This document shows, piece by piece, positions 48,339 through 59,585 of a stretch of DNA of 64,000 nt. The stretch spans positions 4,350,981 through 4,414,980 of the forward strand of contig LNGK01000008.1 in the NCBI GenBank assembly GCA_001510575.1. Reading direction: 5' to 3'. Position 1 is the stretch's first letter, and each line of letters opens with the position of its first letter. This DNA comes from Knoxdaviesia capensis (lineage: Eukaryota > Ascomycota > Sordariomycetes > Microascales > Gondwanamycetaceae). Made by a program: the position numbers and the translations under genes. The notes beneath the pieces were generated by a model, which did no database searches, had not been told where the DNA came from, and worked only from the letters and a program-made list of their open reading frames with translations.

Positions 48339-49634
48339 TCAAATAAGATTCCACTCCCCGAACTCCTCACCGTCATCATCATCCTCGCCCTCGTCGGAAT
48401 CATTGAAAACATACACACCACCCCGAAGCGCGATGATTCGAATCAAATCCCATTGACGGGCAAAAAGATCAAACAATGGACGTAGACGGTCCTCCTGGCT
48501 CACAAGAGGAAATTGATAGCCATCGGGAACAGGCAAGGCACGGCGTGTATCGTAACGAACAAGCTTATCACGATCATCACTCCCAAGAAGAAACGTCTCG
48601 GGATTGATAATGGCGGGGATAATGAAGGTTTTCTTGGTAAGGCCGGACAGGCCGATGTAATGCATCTCCAAGTTCAGCCCATTCTCCAGCAGTTCAATCG
48701 GCCCAAAGCCAATCCGACAGTTTGCCCACCACTGGCGCAACGTGCTATCCAGGCAAATCATATTGTGGGGAGAGTTAATAACGCTATTGTTGTCTCCGGT
48801 GGCCAGGAGCGTGGTGATGTGCTGGTTAAAGGCCGCTCCCTAGAGAAATTGTGACCCGTCAAAAAGGGCACTGCGGAGCGAGGGGATGTCTTGTATGGCG
48901 GAAAAGGGGCACATGTGGCAGACATCCGGTCCATACGAGCCAGTCACGACACATACATTATCCCGCCCACGACACTGAAGCATGTCAGTAAATAACGGGA
49001 AGATTACGAAGCCGGAAAGTTGAATCCCAAGCCCAGTCTCGGGTGATATGTATTACAAGAGTTTGTGAGAGCGAGAGACTGAAAATATCACCTCCTCGGC
49101 CGCAGCCTGGCTTCGGGATATGTTGGCGCTGCGTTTCTCGGCTTGGATTGGATCTCGGTCGCTATCAGGTATGGGTTTTGTGAAAACCAATTAATTACAA
49201 GAAGCGTCTAAGTTGATAAGACTTAGCTTATAGACATGTGAGATCCCTTCATTACTTGAGCAGCATGATACATACATCTTTTTATTTATGAGAAGCCGGA
49301 GACCCATCAGGTCCCAATACCGAGTCTGTACGAACGTGTCTGACGCCAAAAGCGGCCCGTCCAGTGGTGCAATCATGGCAGTCAACCACAGATCGGGGTG
49401 CAGTCGAAGCGGCAGGTCAGCCTGCTCCCAGGAGGCGACTGTTCGCTGGCATACGTCTATTCGGCGCTCGATATCGTCGAATAGCGGCAGCGTTGTCGGC
49501 ACGTATGGCTTTCCTTGCATCGCACAGAGCAGGGCACAGCGCTGTTCGAGTGTTGTGTGCTCGGAAGCGTAGAAACCATGGCAGACAGAGAGCCATTGCT
49601 CCAGAGAGCAGTTTAGGTCGGCTCGACTGCTCAT
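48339..49634 (-). pseudogene. Broken HNH-type (HNH_2-like) fungal gene with one in-frame stop
   Basis: The reconstructed minus-strand exons are 49634-49276, 49161-49092 and 48974-48339 (355 codons), with donors gtatgt and gtgata and acceptors tgatag and cttcag. All phases agree. The N-terminal exon begins MSSRADLNCSLEQWLSV. The third exon carries CVVTGSYGPDVCHMCPF, which matches the CVVTG...P..CHI.PF start of fungal HNH_2 nuclease-like domains, and later INSPHNMICLDSTLRQWW, the Asn-containing second half. Between them codon 188 is TAG (48842-48840), in the middle of otherwise continuous homology-like sequence. No intron of normal size removes it. The second His usually found after LCLD..LH is Arg here (LRQWW), so the domain may be inactive even without the stop. 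The C-terminus is acidic. Such HNH proteins are lineage-specific and multi-copy in Eurotiomycetes (recalled). An alternative is a sequencing error or programmed readthrough. Confidence 0.72.
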
Positions 49635-51065
49635 GGTCGGTGCATGAGGGAAAATGAGAATGAAGTCAACACTTACAATGTCAATATATATCAAAGAGGA
49701 GAGTACGAGGAAAGTTAATGAGGAAGAAAATGACGAGTTAGTCACTGGTCCGAGAAGACTCGCTTTTGCTCTTCTAGCCGGATTCAACTCAGAAGAAAGT
49801 TGTGATATAAAAGTCTATTCGGATAACTTGTGCCTCTACCTACTACCTATAGCAAACGATGCACTTCTCTATATATTTTCACCTAATGTGATGTTCCCGG
49901 CCGCCCGTTATTGTGCTCGGCCGCGAAGCGATCTGACATGCAGGGCCAGATTAGATGCCACCGTATAATAGCGCTAATATGCACCGTCTTGTTTGTTGGC
50001 AGCTGGTATTATCTTGATTCCAATCCGAGCCTGGATTTCCATATCAGCCATATGCTCTCAAATATCACACACGTATTATATAGTATTCGAGGCCCGAGAG
50101 TCAAGTCAGTTCAGTCCAACGTCAAAGTTCAGACATACCCGTTTCTTCTTCATTGAGACCCACACAGCACAAGCCCGTTTGCATGTCTTTTTAACCGCGA
50201 GCTGCGGTGTTGTGAAGACGCTTCGTTGCTTCGTTCCCCCTGAGATCTGAGCCTATCGCGTGTGGTTTAGTCCACGACTATTCCAGAATCTCCGCTTAAC
50301 TCACTGTTCAAAAATTGGCCTAGTTTACTCAGACACGGGGGCCAGTATCCGAGCACAGACGGAAGTGTGTGTGTGTACAGAAGCGTTCTTACGGGAGCTT
50401 GGGTGAAAAGGCCAAAGCAAAAGAGGCGAGGCAGAACAGCAGCTTTCATCCACTGATATCTCAAAAATGGGAGAGTCCAAACCCCCGTTACGCAGCAATA
50501 AAAAGAGGGGGGGGACCATGCAGGTTCTAGACGAGGCGTGCCGGCGATCTCAGGTTCTCAACACGCATGCATATCTAACTGGCGGTGAAGAGTTCCCAGT
50601 GAAGAGTACAGGATCCCCGGCAGAGACACGGTAAAGAGGGCGAGGGGAGAGAGGATTAAGAGCGTATCTACTGTTCACATGGGAAATTTAATTCTCCTAT
50701 CATATAACAGACCACGAGGACATTATAGTACCTCCTACCCATCCCATATTTCATAGTGCTCCCCTTTTCTCGGGTTGAAGAGGGGGGGAGGAAAAAATAC
50801 AAGCGCCGTGGATCTGTAGTACCCAGCGCCACCAGTAGCAGCAAATGCCTGTGTCCTGTTTGTTCGTCTTTTGGCGAGATGTCTCGGGAATGAACGGGCA
50901 GATGCCTTGACACCTTGCATGGGAGAGACATCTGCAGTGAGTGGCAGGCATTACATGCAACGCCGTATTGGTTCGTAGGTACTGAATGTTATTTTGTTCG
51001 TCCTCCGGTTGTCAGACGAAAAGAAGACATAAAAGCACATGAGAATACAAAAAGAAAAAATGTAA

Positions 51066-51087
51066 ATATATATATATATATATATAT
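51066..51087. repeat. (AT)n microsatellite
   Basis: Eleven uninterrupted AT units followed by a T tract. Confidence 0.95.
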
Positions 51088-51119
51088 TTTTTTTAAGAAT
51101 AGGATGGGGTGATAAAAGC

Positions 51120-51148
51120 GGCTCGTGATGCAACTAACCCACCGAGCC
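51120..51148. other. Hairpin GGCTCG/CGAGCC with 17-base loop
   Basis: A perfect 6-bp stem. The minus strand of the loop region (GTGGGTTAGTTGCATCA) resembles a tRNA A box, but no B box or acceptor stem follows, so this is not a tRNA. Confidence 0.3.
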
Positions 51149-51726
51149 AACCCATGGACCTTTTACTACTCTGATACAGGCTCCGCCAGTTCAGGCATCG
51201 CCTTATCGGAGAGATTCTCGGTTATCCCAAGATAAGTTGGTTGCATTTGGGTGGTGGGGTATGACCGCCCGCCATTTTTGCCAGCCAGGATTTACTGGCG
51301 AGCGAGAGAAAGTCCTGCGAACCTGACATGAGCCCCCTCTTTAGTACTCTCGGTGAATTTGTTTTCTTTTCTTCCTCTTCGTGTGTAATTACCATCTAAA
51401 GAAGTGAAAAGCACGAGGACAACAGGAAGAACCACAGAAGAGGAGGAAGAAGCGGTAAAAAAACAACAAAAATAAAGCGGGACGCTTATCGATAAGACAA
51501 AGAGCCAACCCCACCTTTAGGCCGGACTTCTAAAGCACGCGGGCAAAAGGGGAGAGAAGGAACAGAAAGGACGAGGACAGGACATCTGAAGCTCCTCTTT
51601 TCTCGTCATCTGCTGTTGCATGCATGCAGATTTTTATCGGGTTCTTTTTTTGTGTTCATTTGTTATCTATCTTTGTTTGGTCTATCGCTCCTCTATCGAT
51701 AGAGCTCCGGGACTTCACCGAGAAAC

Positions 51727-51749
51727 AGAGAGAGAGAGAGAGAGAGAGA
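51727..51749. repeat. (AG)n microsatellite
   Basis: Eleven AG units within the F-box upstream region. Confidence 0.9.
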
Positions 51750-53873
51750 ACGAGACCCAAACGAGAATTTGTGAGATCTTACTTATGACTTCGTCCTCTC
51801 CGAACGACGGCTTTCGTGGTTTTCGCCTCAGGTGTTGAGATTCTTCTCCTATATCCAGTATTTCCTTCTTTTCTGTTGAGACTATTCTCTTAGTCTTCCA
51901 CGCCGTCGCTCTGGATCTTTGCACCGGTCCGCCAATCTATTGGTCTTCTTCGTCTTCTCTTCTTTTGCCGCCCGACTTGTTCCTTTTTTCTCCTGGTTTC
52001 GACGGGGTTTGGTGCTCGTAGACGCCTTCTAGTGCCGACGCCGGTTGAATCCATCGCATCATGCCTCCTCCTCCCTCCCTCTCATCCAGCTATTCGTTGA
52101 TTATTTGATATTTTCGAACAAGAGTTCGGTGGTCGGACTCTGTTTTCAAAGAACCGGGCGATTCTCCCCCTTTTTCTAGTAGTTGAATCTGTTGTGTCTC
52201 GTTCGAGAGGAAGCACAGTTGGTGGCGTACTGTCACCACCCATTATTATATTCTTCTTTTAAGAAAAGTATATTGACCTTTTCTTCTTCGTTTTGCCTTC
52301 GCCCGGTGTTCCGATCACCGGCGTGGATTCTTGTTTTTTCCGACACTGTATACTGTACAGTTTGAGGCTCGACCTCCTTTTTTCATTGCTTGGTTCTTTT
52401 TCTCTCGGGTTCCCGTCTCTTAATTCAAATCTTCTCTCCCTCGTCTCCTGCCATTTTCTTCCCTTCTCTCTCTCTTTCCTGTGAAGTTTCTCGTTCCCCC
52501 TTTCCGTAGTGTCCTTCTCCAGTTTTTTTGCGTGTGTGTGTCTTTGTTCATGATTTTCCGAGTTCCCTCTCCCTTTCTCTTCTTTTTCATGTGTGCGGTG
52601 TGAATCTGTGTGAAACCTGCGTCTGTCTGTCTTTCTTTCTTTCTCTCCTCCTCTTCCGCTCTTTTCTGGTGTGTGTTGGTGATCTTCTCTTCTTCTTTTC
52701 TCTCCCTGTCCTTGGCAACTCTCGCTTCTGCTTTCACCGTACGTGATCATCCGATCATAGCCAATCTCGTATCCCCCGCACACCCTCTTACAGTCGCCTG
52801 CAAATCTCCCGAAGCCCTGTTATCGATATCTGGCTGCTCTTACAGCTGAACTTACAGCTACACTTAGATTGCGGATCCCTCCTATCGGTCTACTATCAAA
52901 GGTGTGCAGTCTCCCCCTCCATCGTGGTATCGCGTGCTTGAAGGTCATCATGGCTGCAAACACACACACTTCTGTTTCTTATTACTGCTTCTTCAAACGC
53001 CACTCCATCATGCATAAATCCACTGCTCTAACCACATTGTTCCTCCTTCCAGAACTATCCGATAAGCCTGATTTGATCAGCCCAACCAAACCTGATCCAT
53101 CCAGCCCAAGCTTCATTTTGTTGTCTCGCTTTCCCCCTTCCTCTCTTTTGTCAGCCGGTCACCCAAGCCCACACACACTCTTTTGAAAGTCTGGCTCTCT
53201 CGCTTCTCGTCTCCTATCAACAGCTTCCATGCCCCAGTAAAGCAAATCGGCCTTTCGAGTACGACTTATATCAGAGCGACTGATGTGCTGTATCCCAAAA
53301 TAACCTTCACTCTAACTACCAATCATCAGAAGCCTTCAAATCGCCTACCCACATAGTTTCTCGTCTCCTCTTCGTTATCTCTAACCTCATATATCCTCTC
53401 TCAACACCCCACCATCCCCTCCAAGTGAGCCTACACCCAAAACCCAAGATTTTCCTCTGATGTATGACTCGATAGTCATCACATGCTATATTTGCCTTCT
53501 CGTGCTCCTTCCCACCCCTCCTTACTCCTGTGCCTCCCGCCTTTGCTCCTCTGGGTCACTCCTGCTCTTATAAGAAGGGTCAGTCAGGCGGTTATCTAGT
53601 CGCTCAGCCCTAACTCTTCCCATCTGGGTATCACACCTTTTTTTTTTACTCCTTTTTTCTTCATTGTCCTTTGCGGTCACGTTTGCGTGTCTTGCCCGCG
53701 TTACACTTTGTCACAATCATTTGGGTCTTGCACTTTGACCTGTTACTAGACCCTTTTGGACTGGGCGCTTTCCACCTTTCTCGCACGGGTGGCTCTTTCT
53801 CCTGTGACCGTCTGTACAACCGCTCTCTTCTATTATATCTCTTCCCATATCTTCTCCTCACACATCTTTCACC

Positions 53874-56021
53874 ATGGTGGACATTCTTCCTCTAGATTCT
53901 CCCTCTTCGGAGTCCTTCCAAGAATCTCCGCCCTCTTCTTCCTCCATTCTTCCCGCAGATATGGAGCCTCAACCTTCGGCAGACCGTGGCACCCGAAAGC
54001 TGCGGCTCATCCGCGACATGCAACGGCTCATGTCTCCGTCTCCGCCCCCGCTGCGGCGCTCGCGATCGACGAGCTCTCGGATCGTCACACACTCCAGCCT
54101 CTCCAGCTTGGGTCTCTCTCGCGCCCAGGGCTCGTCCACCACCTCAAACGCCTCCGCGTCGTCTGTAGCTCCCTCAACTCCTCTGACCTCAACACAAGTC
54201 TCGTCTCGCGCGTCTTCGGTTACGCCTGGAAGCCCTTCCAGCATCAAGCCCAGAGTCGATGGTGCCCTTCGCAAGATTGGCAGTAGCTTGTCTTTGCGTC
54301 ACAGCGCCAGTGGTGACCGACTTGGCCTTCGTCGTGAGATCTTCGCCTCGGGCATATCGTCTTCCACCTCCTTCACCAGCGCTCCGGGTCTGAACACAGA
54401 CTGCAATACCGTCGCTGGTGTAAGCAAGAAGCCGTCATATACATGGGACTCGTTGCCACAAGAGATCCACCTCAAAATTCTGTCGTTCCTGGGTCCTACT
54501 GAGCTTGTACAGGCCTCCAATACCAGCAAAAGCTTCCACGCTGCCTGCTTTGACGGCCAACTCTGGGCCAGACTTAACACCGAAGAATTTTATACAAAAA
54601 TTCCCGCCTCCTCTCTTGCCGCCATAATCCGTTCCGCCGGTCCCTTCATTCGCGACTTGAATCTGCGCGGCTGTGTTCAAGCAGAAACCCCCACCAGTGC
54701 GCACATGATCGCTCTGTACTGCTCAAATCTGGTGAACCTGAGCTTGGAGGGCTGTCGCAACTTCCACAATCTAGCGTTGTACCTCATCCTAAAATCTAAT
54801 CCGGCTCTCACGAATCTCAACCTTACTGGATTGTCCACCGTTACCAGCGAAACCTGCGAGACCATCGCTGCCTCCTCTCCAAACCTGGAATACCTCAATG
54901 TTTCGTGGTGTCCTAATATCGACTCGCGCGGCATTAAAACTATCTTGGCGTCCTGTATACGAATTAAGGACCTCCGTGCTTCCGCCGTTCGCGGTTTCGG
55001 TCGCCAAGACGTTGCCGAGACCATATTTAAGACTCAGACCCTGGAACGACTAGTGCTATCGCGATGTGGGGATCTCGGGGACAAGGCCCTCCGCACCATC
55101 CTCCGCGGGTTCGATGCCGAGATTGACATTCTTACCGGCCGGCCCATCGTCCCGGTGAGAAAATTCCGCCATCTCGATGTCAGCCGGTGCCCCCGGATCA
55201 CTGACTCGGGGATCAAGGCGCTGGCCCACTTTGTTCCCGATCTGGAGGGGCTCCAACTTTCCGGGTGTCCCCGGGTCACCGATGCGGGGCTTGAGGCACT
55301 TCTAGCCACCACGCCGAAGCTTGTCCACCTCGAGCTGGAGGATATGCCGGGCTTGACGAATAACCTGCTCTCGAACCACCTCTCCTCGGCCCCCTGTGCG
55401 CCGATTCTGGAGCATCTGGCCATGAGCACCTGCGAGAATATCGGAGACGCCGGGGTGATTCCGCTCCTGAAGAAGTGCATCAACCTCCAAGTGCTGGAGT
55501 TGGACAATACACGGATCAGCGACCTGGCGCTCTGTGAAGCCACTGACATGGTGACTCGGCGCTCGAAGCGGTCGTCCGACAGCCTGACTCAGCCGAAGGT
55601 GACGCTGCGCATGACGATTTACGACTGCCAGAACGTGACCTGGGGCGGGGTATGGAACATGCTATACCGGCACTCCAACATCCAGTACAACTCGAATTGT
55701 CCTGTGGACACGCTTGATGACACCGCCGACGACGCGGAGGAGCGGTTGAGCTACCCGACGGAGATCATCTCGCTAAAGTGCTTCTACAGCTACCAGATGA
55801 CAGTGGACGCGCACACGCAGCGGGTGCTGGCGGGGCGGTTCGCCGCGGCGGAGCGCCTGCTGCACCGGTGGGACCGGTACATGAACCCTGGACCGGGCGA
55901 GATGCAGAACTTTGTCGGTGATATCGCGCGGTTGCGGCGGCGGCGGGCGCAGATGGGCGGCGGGCCGGATGTAGGGGGCCGGCGGCGGGCGCGCACTGTG
56001 GCGGCGTGTTTGGTGATGTAA
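53874..56021 (+). CDS. F-box / leucine-rich-repeat protein with C-terminal CaaX box
   Basis: A single exon encodes 715 residues. After a disordered Ser-rich N-terminus (about residues 1-185) there is an F-box at about 188-235 (WDSLPQEIHLKILSFLGPTEL, then LWARLN). An array of cysteine-containing LRRs runs from about 260 to 600, with repeats such as IRDLNLRGCVQ, LVNLSLEGCRN, LEYLNVSWCPN, FRHLDVSRCPRITDSGI and LEGLQLSGCPRVTDAGL. The protein ends RTVAACLVM and a stop, so the last four residues (CLVM) form a CaaX prenylation box preceded by basic residues. F-box/LRR proteins recruit substrates to SCF ubiquitin ligases. The CaaX layout resembles animal FBXL2/FBXL20, which are membrane-anchored by prenylation. 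X=Met predicts farnesylation. Membrane location is an inference and the substrates are unknown. The ATG at 53874 (ACC context, ACCATGG) is the first in frame. Confidence 0.9.
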   Translation: MVDILPLDSPSSESFQESPPSSSSILPADMEPQPSADRGTRKLRLIRDMQRLMSPSPPPLRRSRSTSSRIVTHSSLSSLGLSRAQGSSTTSNASASSVAPSTPLTSTQVSSRASSVTPGSPSSIKPRVDGALRKIGSSLSLRHSASGDRLGLRREIFASGISSSTSFTSAPGLNTDCNTVAGVSKKPSYTWDSLPQEIHLKILSFLGPTELVQASNTSKSFHAACFDGQLWARLNTEEFYTKIPASSLAAIIRSAGPFIRDLNLRGCVQAETPTSAHMIALYCSNLVNLSLEGCRNFHNLALYLILKSNPALTNLNLTGLSTVTSETCETIAASSPNLEYLNVSWCPNIDSRGIKTILASCIRIKDLRASAVRGFGRQDVAETIFKTQTLERLVLSRCGDLGDKALRTILRGFDAEIDILTGRPIVPVRKFRHLDVSRCPRITDSGIKALAHFVPDLEGLQLSGCPRVTDAGLEALLATTPKLVHLELEDMPGLTNNLLSNHLSSAPCAPILEHLAMSTCENIGDAGVIPLLKKCINLQVLELDNTRISDLALCEATDMVTRRSKRSSDSLTQPKVTLRMTIYDCQNVTWGGVWNMLYRHSNIQYNSNCPVDTLDDTADDAEERLSYPTEIISLKCFYSYQMTVDAHTQRVLAGRFAAAERLLHRWDRYMNPGPGEMQNFVGDIARLRRRRAQMGGGPDVGGRRRARTVAACLVM

Positions 56022-57232
56022 ATGCGTCTCTATGAGGCGTGGGGGGGGGGTTCTTTTTATTTTTCTGGGGCAGATTTCTTTTCATTTCCTTGGGGTTTCT
56101 TTTTCTTGTTTTCTCATGTCTATCAGTATAGCCTCATGTCTATCTCTTGATCCATTTGTTCTTTCTCTTCCATGCGTTGCATGTTATATCTAAGCAAGTC
56201 GGCTTGAGTGGTCGGTCTCATTGTCATGGAGCATACATACATTTTCACAGTTTTCCTCTCATTTGCATGTGGTTCCTGTTTTGGGGTGTCTTGCATCGTG
56301 GCTTAACGGAACAGCAGCACACAGAAGCAGCAGCAGATACAACTCTTCTCCTCTTTTCCTCAACTTGATTCTCATTTACAGGTCGTTCTTTTCATGATTC
56401 CTTGATCCTCATTATAATGATACCCATCCCCCCTTCATCAAGTTTGGCATGTTCCCTGGTCTTTTTTTCTGCGCTACACGCTACACATCAGAGTTCGTTC
56501 TTATATCTCGCGTTAATTAATTGAATATTTGACATGTTCATGTGGTCTCTGCTGTGATTTTGTCGCCGTTCTTGTGTTAGGTGATAGGGCAAATCTGGTA
56601 TTTTGGGGCTCCGAGCCATCCCCGGCGTGTGGAGGCGAAAAAGCCATACACAGACAGCATCCGAAGTTCGCCAGTTGGGTCAGAATCCCGCCACAAGTCC
56701 CCCACGCAAGAGACTTGACATCACAGAGGCAAGCCATACGAGAATGACACGGCGGTTAGAGTTTATGGACCAAAAAGATGAAATTCGTATAAGTTCTAGA
56801 AACTGGAAGAAAAAAGCACGCAAATGGAGAGAGATTGAAGGACCACAGAGTATAAGGCGGGAGGAGGAGGGAGGGAAACTGAAGCTAGAGAAAGAAGAAC
56901 AGAAACAGACAAAAAAAAAAAAAGAGTCGAAGCAAAGCCATACCATCCATCTACGTCATGTCAAAAGTTTTCCCGTTGAAAAAACACACACATACAGAAT
57001 TCACTTTCCAAAAGATTTTGGTGGTTTTCAATGCTCCACAGGTCTGAACAGGGCGGAGGAAAGGGGGGCAAGCACAAGCGGGAAGAAAGAAGAGGTGAAA
57101 AAGGCAACTCCGGATAACAAAGAAATGAAAAGACCCGAAAATCTCAAGAACATGAAGGACGAAAGAGAGACAGAGAAACAGAAGCCGGGAACGTTGACGA
57201 AGAACAAGATACAAAGGAAACGAGCAGAGCGC
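56022..57232. other. Convergent intergenic region between the F-box gene and NDE1
   Basis: These 1.2 kb hold T-rich 3' sequence of the F-box gene on the left. The purine-rich plus strand (56.75-57.2 kb) on the right is the CT-rich 3' region of NDE1. No gene is supported. Confidence 0.55.
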
Positions 57233-59585
57233 TTATTCACGCGAAATGTCGCGGCCGAAGACCTTGGACTTCAGCCAGTCGTTGATCACGAGGATACGGT
57301 TGCGAGCTGGTTGAAAGGAAAAGAACACACAGAGTTAGTATGCAAGAGAGATGTCATGCTATATCGTAAGAGGGAAGAAACAAGAGAGAGGGGGTAAACA
57401 TACTGCTGAAGCACATCGACAGGTAGGCACTGCGCCAGAAGAGGTATGTCATGCTACCACCGCTGGCAATGTTTCCGTTGAACCACGCGACGTCCGCAAC
57501 GGCCTTCTCCGAGCCAATGTACGCCAAGCTGCCCTGGTGCGAGTACTTGAACGGCTTGATGTCCTTGATGCGGCGCAGCTGCTTCTCGTACGCCTCGATC
57601 TGCGCCGTCACCTCGGCGGCGTTGCCGGGCTTGAGGTTCAGCGAGGAGCTGAGGTCGTGGATGCTCGTCTCGATCGCGTCGGTCTTGGCCATGTTGTTGA
57701 ACAGCCGCGCCAGGAAGTTGCCCTCCTGCGCCGCCACCTGCGCCGTCGGTGCGTAGCCCGCCACCGCGCAGTCGCCCACCGCCCAGATGTCGCGCGTGCC
57801 CTGCACCACCAGGTACTCGTTCACCGCCAGCCCGCGCCGCGAGTCCTTCTGCGCCGGGATGCGCGCAATCAGGTCGCGCACAATCGGCCGCACCGCGTTG
57901 CCCGTCGCCCACACAATCAGCCCGTATGGGATGTGCATCTGCTTCTTCGTGCCGTCCGGCTGGCTGGCCTCGGCCTCGACCGCCGTGTCGGTGACGCGCT
58001 TGACCATGGTCTTGGTCAGGATCTCGATCTTCTCCTCGCGGAACGTGTCCTCGGTGTAGTCGATCAGCTGCTTGGAGAACGACGGCAGCACGTTGGGCAG
58101 CGCCTCGATCAGCGTCACCTTGAAACGGTGGCTGATGTCGGGGATCAGCTTCTTGATGTCCTCCTCGAAGAAGTCCTGCAGTTCTCCGGCGAACTCCACG
58201 CCCGTCGGGCCACCACCCACCACAACCATGTGCAGGAGACGGTCGATCTCCTCCTCGCTCTGGCCCTTGAAGGCGGCAGTCTCGACGCAATCCATGATCT
58301 TCTTACGGATGCGCTGGGCGTCGCCAATCTCCTTCAGGAAGCAGCTGTTCTCGCGAACGCCGGGAATACCAAAGGTGGCGTTTTCTGCACCCACGCCGAC
58401 AACAAGCAGGTCGTACGGCACCTCAGTGGTCGAAGAGGTGGCGCGCACCTCGGAGTTGTCGGTGATGCTGACAATCTTCTTCTCGGGGTCGATGGAGGTG
58501 GCCTCGGCTTCGTAGAACTTCACGGTAGCCTTCTTCTGGCGCAGGATCGAGCGGATCGGCTCCATGATCGAGCGGTGCTCGATGGTTCCGGTCGTGCATG
58601 ACGGTAGTAGCGGCGTAAAGAGGAAGTAGTTGCGGGGCGAAATGACAATGACGTTGTAGTTCTCGGTGTCAAGCTTCTTCAGCAGCGACACAGTTCCCCA
58701 GCCGGTACCTAAAAGGGTAGTAGAAAATGTTAGGGTTTGGGGTTATCCCTGCAAACGCGCGAAAAGAGCGAAAGATGCGACACACGAGGTTTCGACCCTC
58801 CCCGAAAAGAAAATTCCAAGACGGAGGACAGCACAAACATCAATTGGGACAAAGGAAGGGTAGCGGAGCTTGGGCGTTCGGATTAAACGCCGTGAGGCAT
58901 TAAATAATGCTTATCATGTCACATCGAGCGAGACACCTGCGGCAGGCTGTATGGAGGAGCGCAGTCTGAGTGGCTCCCGCATATTGCGGGAGCGGTTTCT
59001 CAAGCTTTTGAGGTGGTGACTGGAAGGAATTGGAGAGTGGAAACGCAAAAAAAGTATCCATGGCACATTGATACATCGCAGCAACATGGGGTGGTATGTG
59101 ATGTAGGTGTCACACATGTCTTTTCGTCCAGGACAAAGAAGAGCTTGCGAAAGTGCGCGGGCGCGAAGAAAAAGAAAATCGTATCACATACCAAGAATAA
59201 CCAGGGTCTTCTTCGCCGAGTCAGCCTCAATCTGAGTAGGAGGATTCCGATCAGAGTAGACAATGTAGCCAACATATCCAAGGCCTCCAAGCACGGAGAT
59301 GTAGGTCAGACGCCAGGTCCAAAGCAAGCTCCTGCTCAGAGTTGACCTCTTGGGGGAGTCGGAAGCGCCGGCGCCATCGGAGTAGAAACGGTAGTGGTTT
59401 TGGTTCGACCAGCGGGCACGGGCAGCCTGGCTGGGCATGCGACGGACGGCGCCGGGAATGCGCGGGTAAGCGGAGCGGCCGGCCGAGAGGGCAAGACGCG
59501 AGGCTGTCGAGAACGAGCGGGCGCTGGCCATTGCTGGAACTGGCGATGCCGCAAGAGCGACCATGGCGCGCGATGAGGAAGCCAT
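57233..59585 (-). CDS. nde1: External alternative NADH:ubiquinone oxidoreductase (NDH-2, NDE1-like)
   Basis: The exons are 59585-59192, 58708-57404 and 57306-57233 on the minus strand, giving 590 residues. Introns 59191-58709 (483 bases, long for this window) and 57403-57307 are both phase 1. The N-terminus is Arg/Ser/Ala-rich like a mitochondrial presequence, followed by one hydrophobic segment (LTYISVLGGLGYVGYIVY). FAD-binding VILGTGWGTVSLL spans the first splice junction. The second dinucleotide fold is VVVGGGPTGVEFAGEL at about residue 293. RNYFLFTPLLPS and AVGDCAV, typical of NDH-2, are present, as is the membrane-anchoring end RNRILVINDWLKSKVFGRD. No EF-hand insertion is seen between the folds. 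NDH-2 enzymes oxidise NADH and reduce ubiquinone without pumping protons. The presequence plus membrane segment suggests an intermembrane-space-facing enzyme. Confidence 0.96.

Larger units (their letters stand above)
49635..53873. other. Divergent intergenic region between the HNH gene and the F-box gene
   Basis: These 4.2 kb have no supported gene. The left part (49.6-51.1 kb) is mixed-complexity sequence with an AT microsatellite (51066-51087) and a hairpin with a tRNA-like look (51120-51148). From about 51.3 kb to the F-box ATG the plus strand is strongly CT-rich with an AG run (51727-51749). This resembles a long promoter and leader like those of the other regulatory genes here. Short Ser/Phe/Leu-rich frames follow from composition. 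Confidence 0.5.

Noticed and set aside
56603..57397. 264-codon plus frame rich in Lys and Glu
   Set aside because: The purine-rich strand opposite the 3' region and last exon of NDE1; composition artefact.
57351..58601. 416-codon plus frame opposite NDE1
   Set aside because: Mirror reading of the NDH-2 coding sequence, whose domains and splicing are unambiguous.
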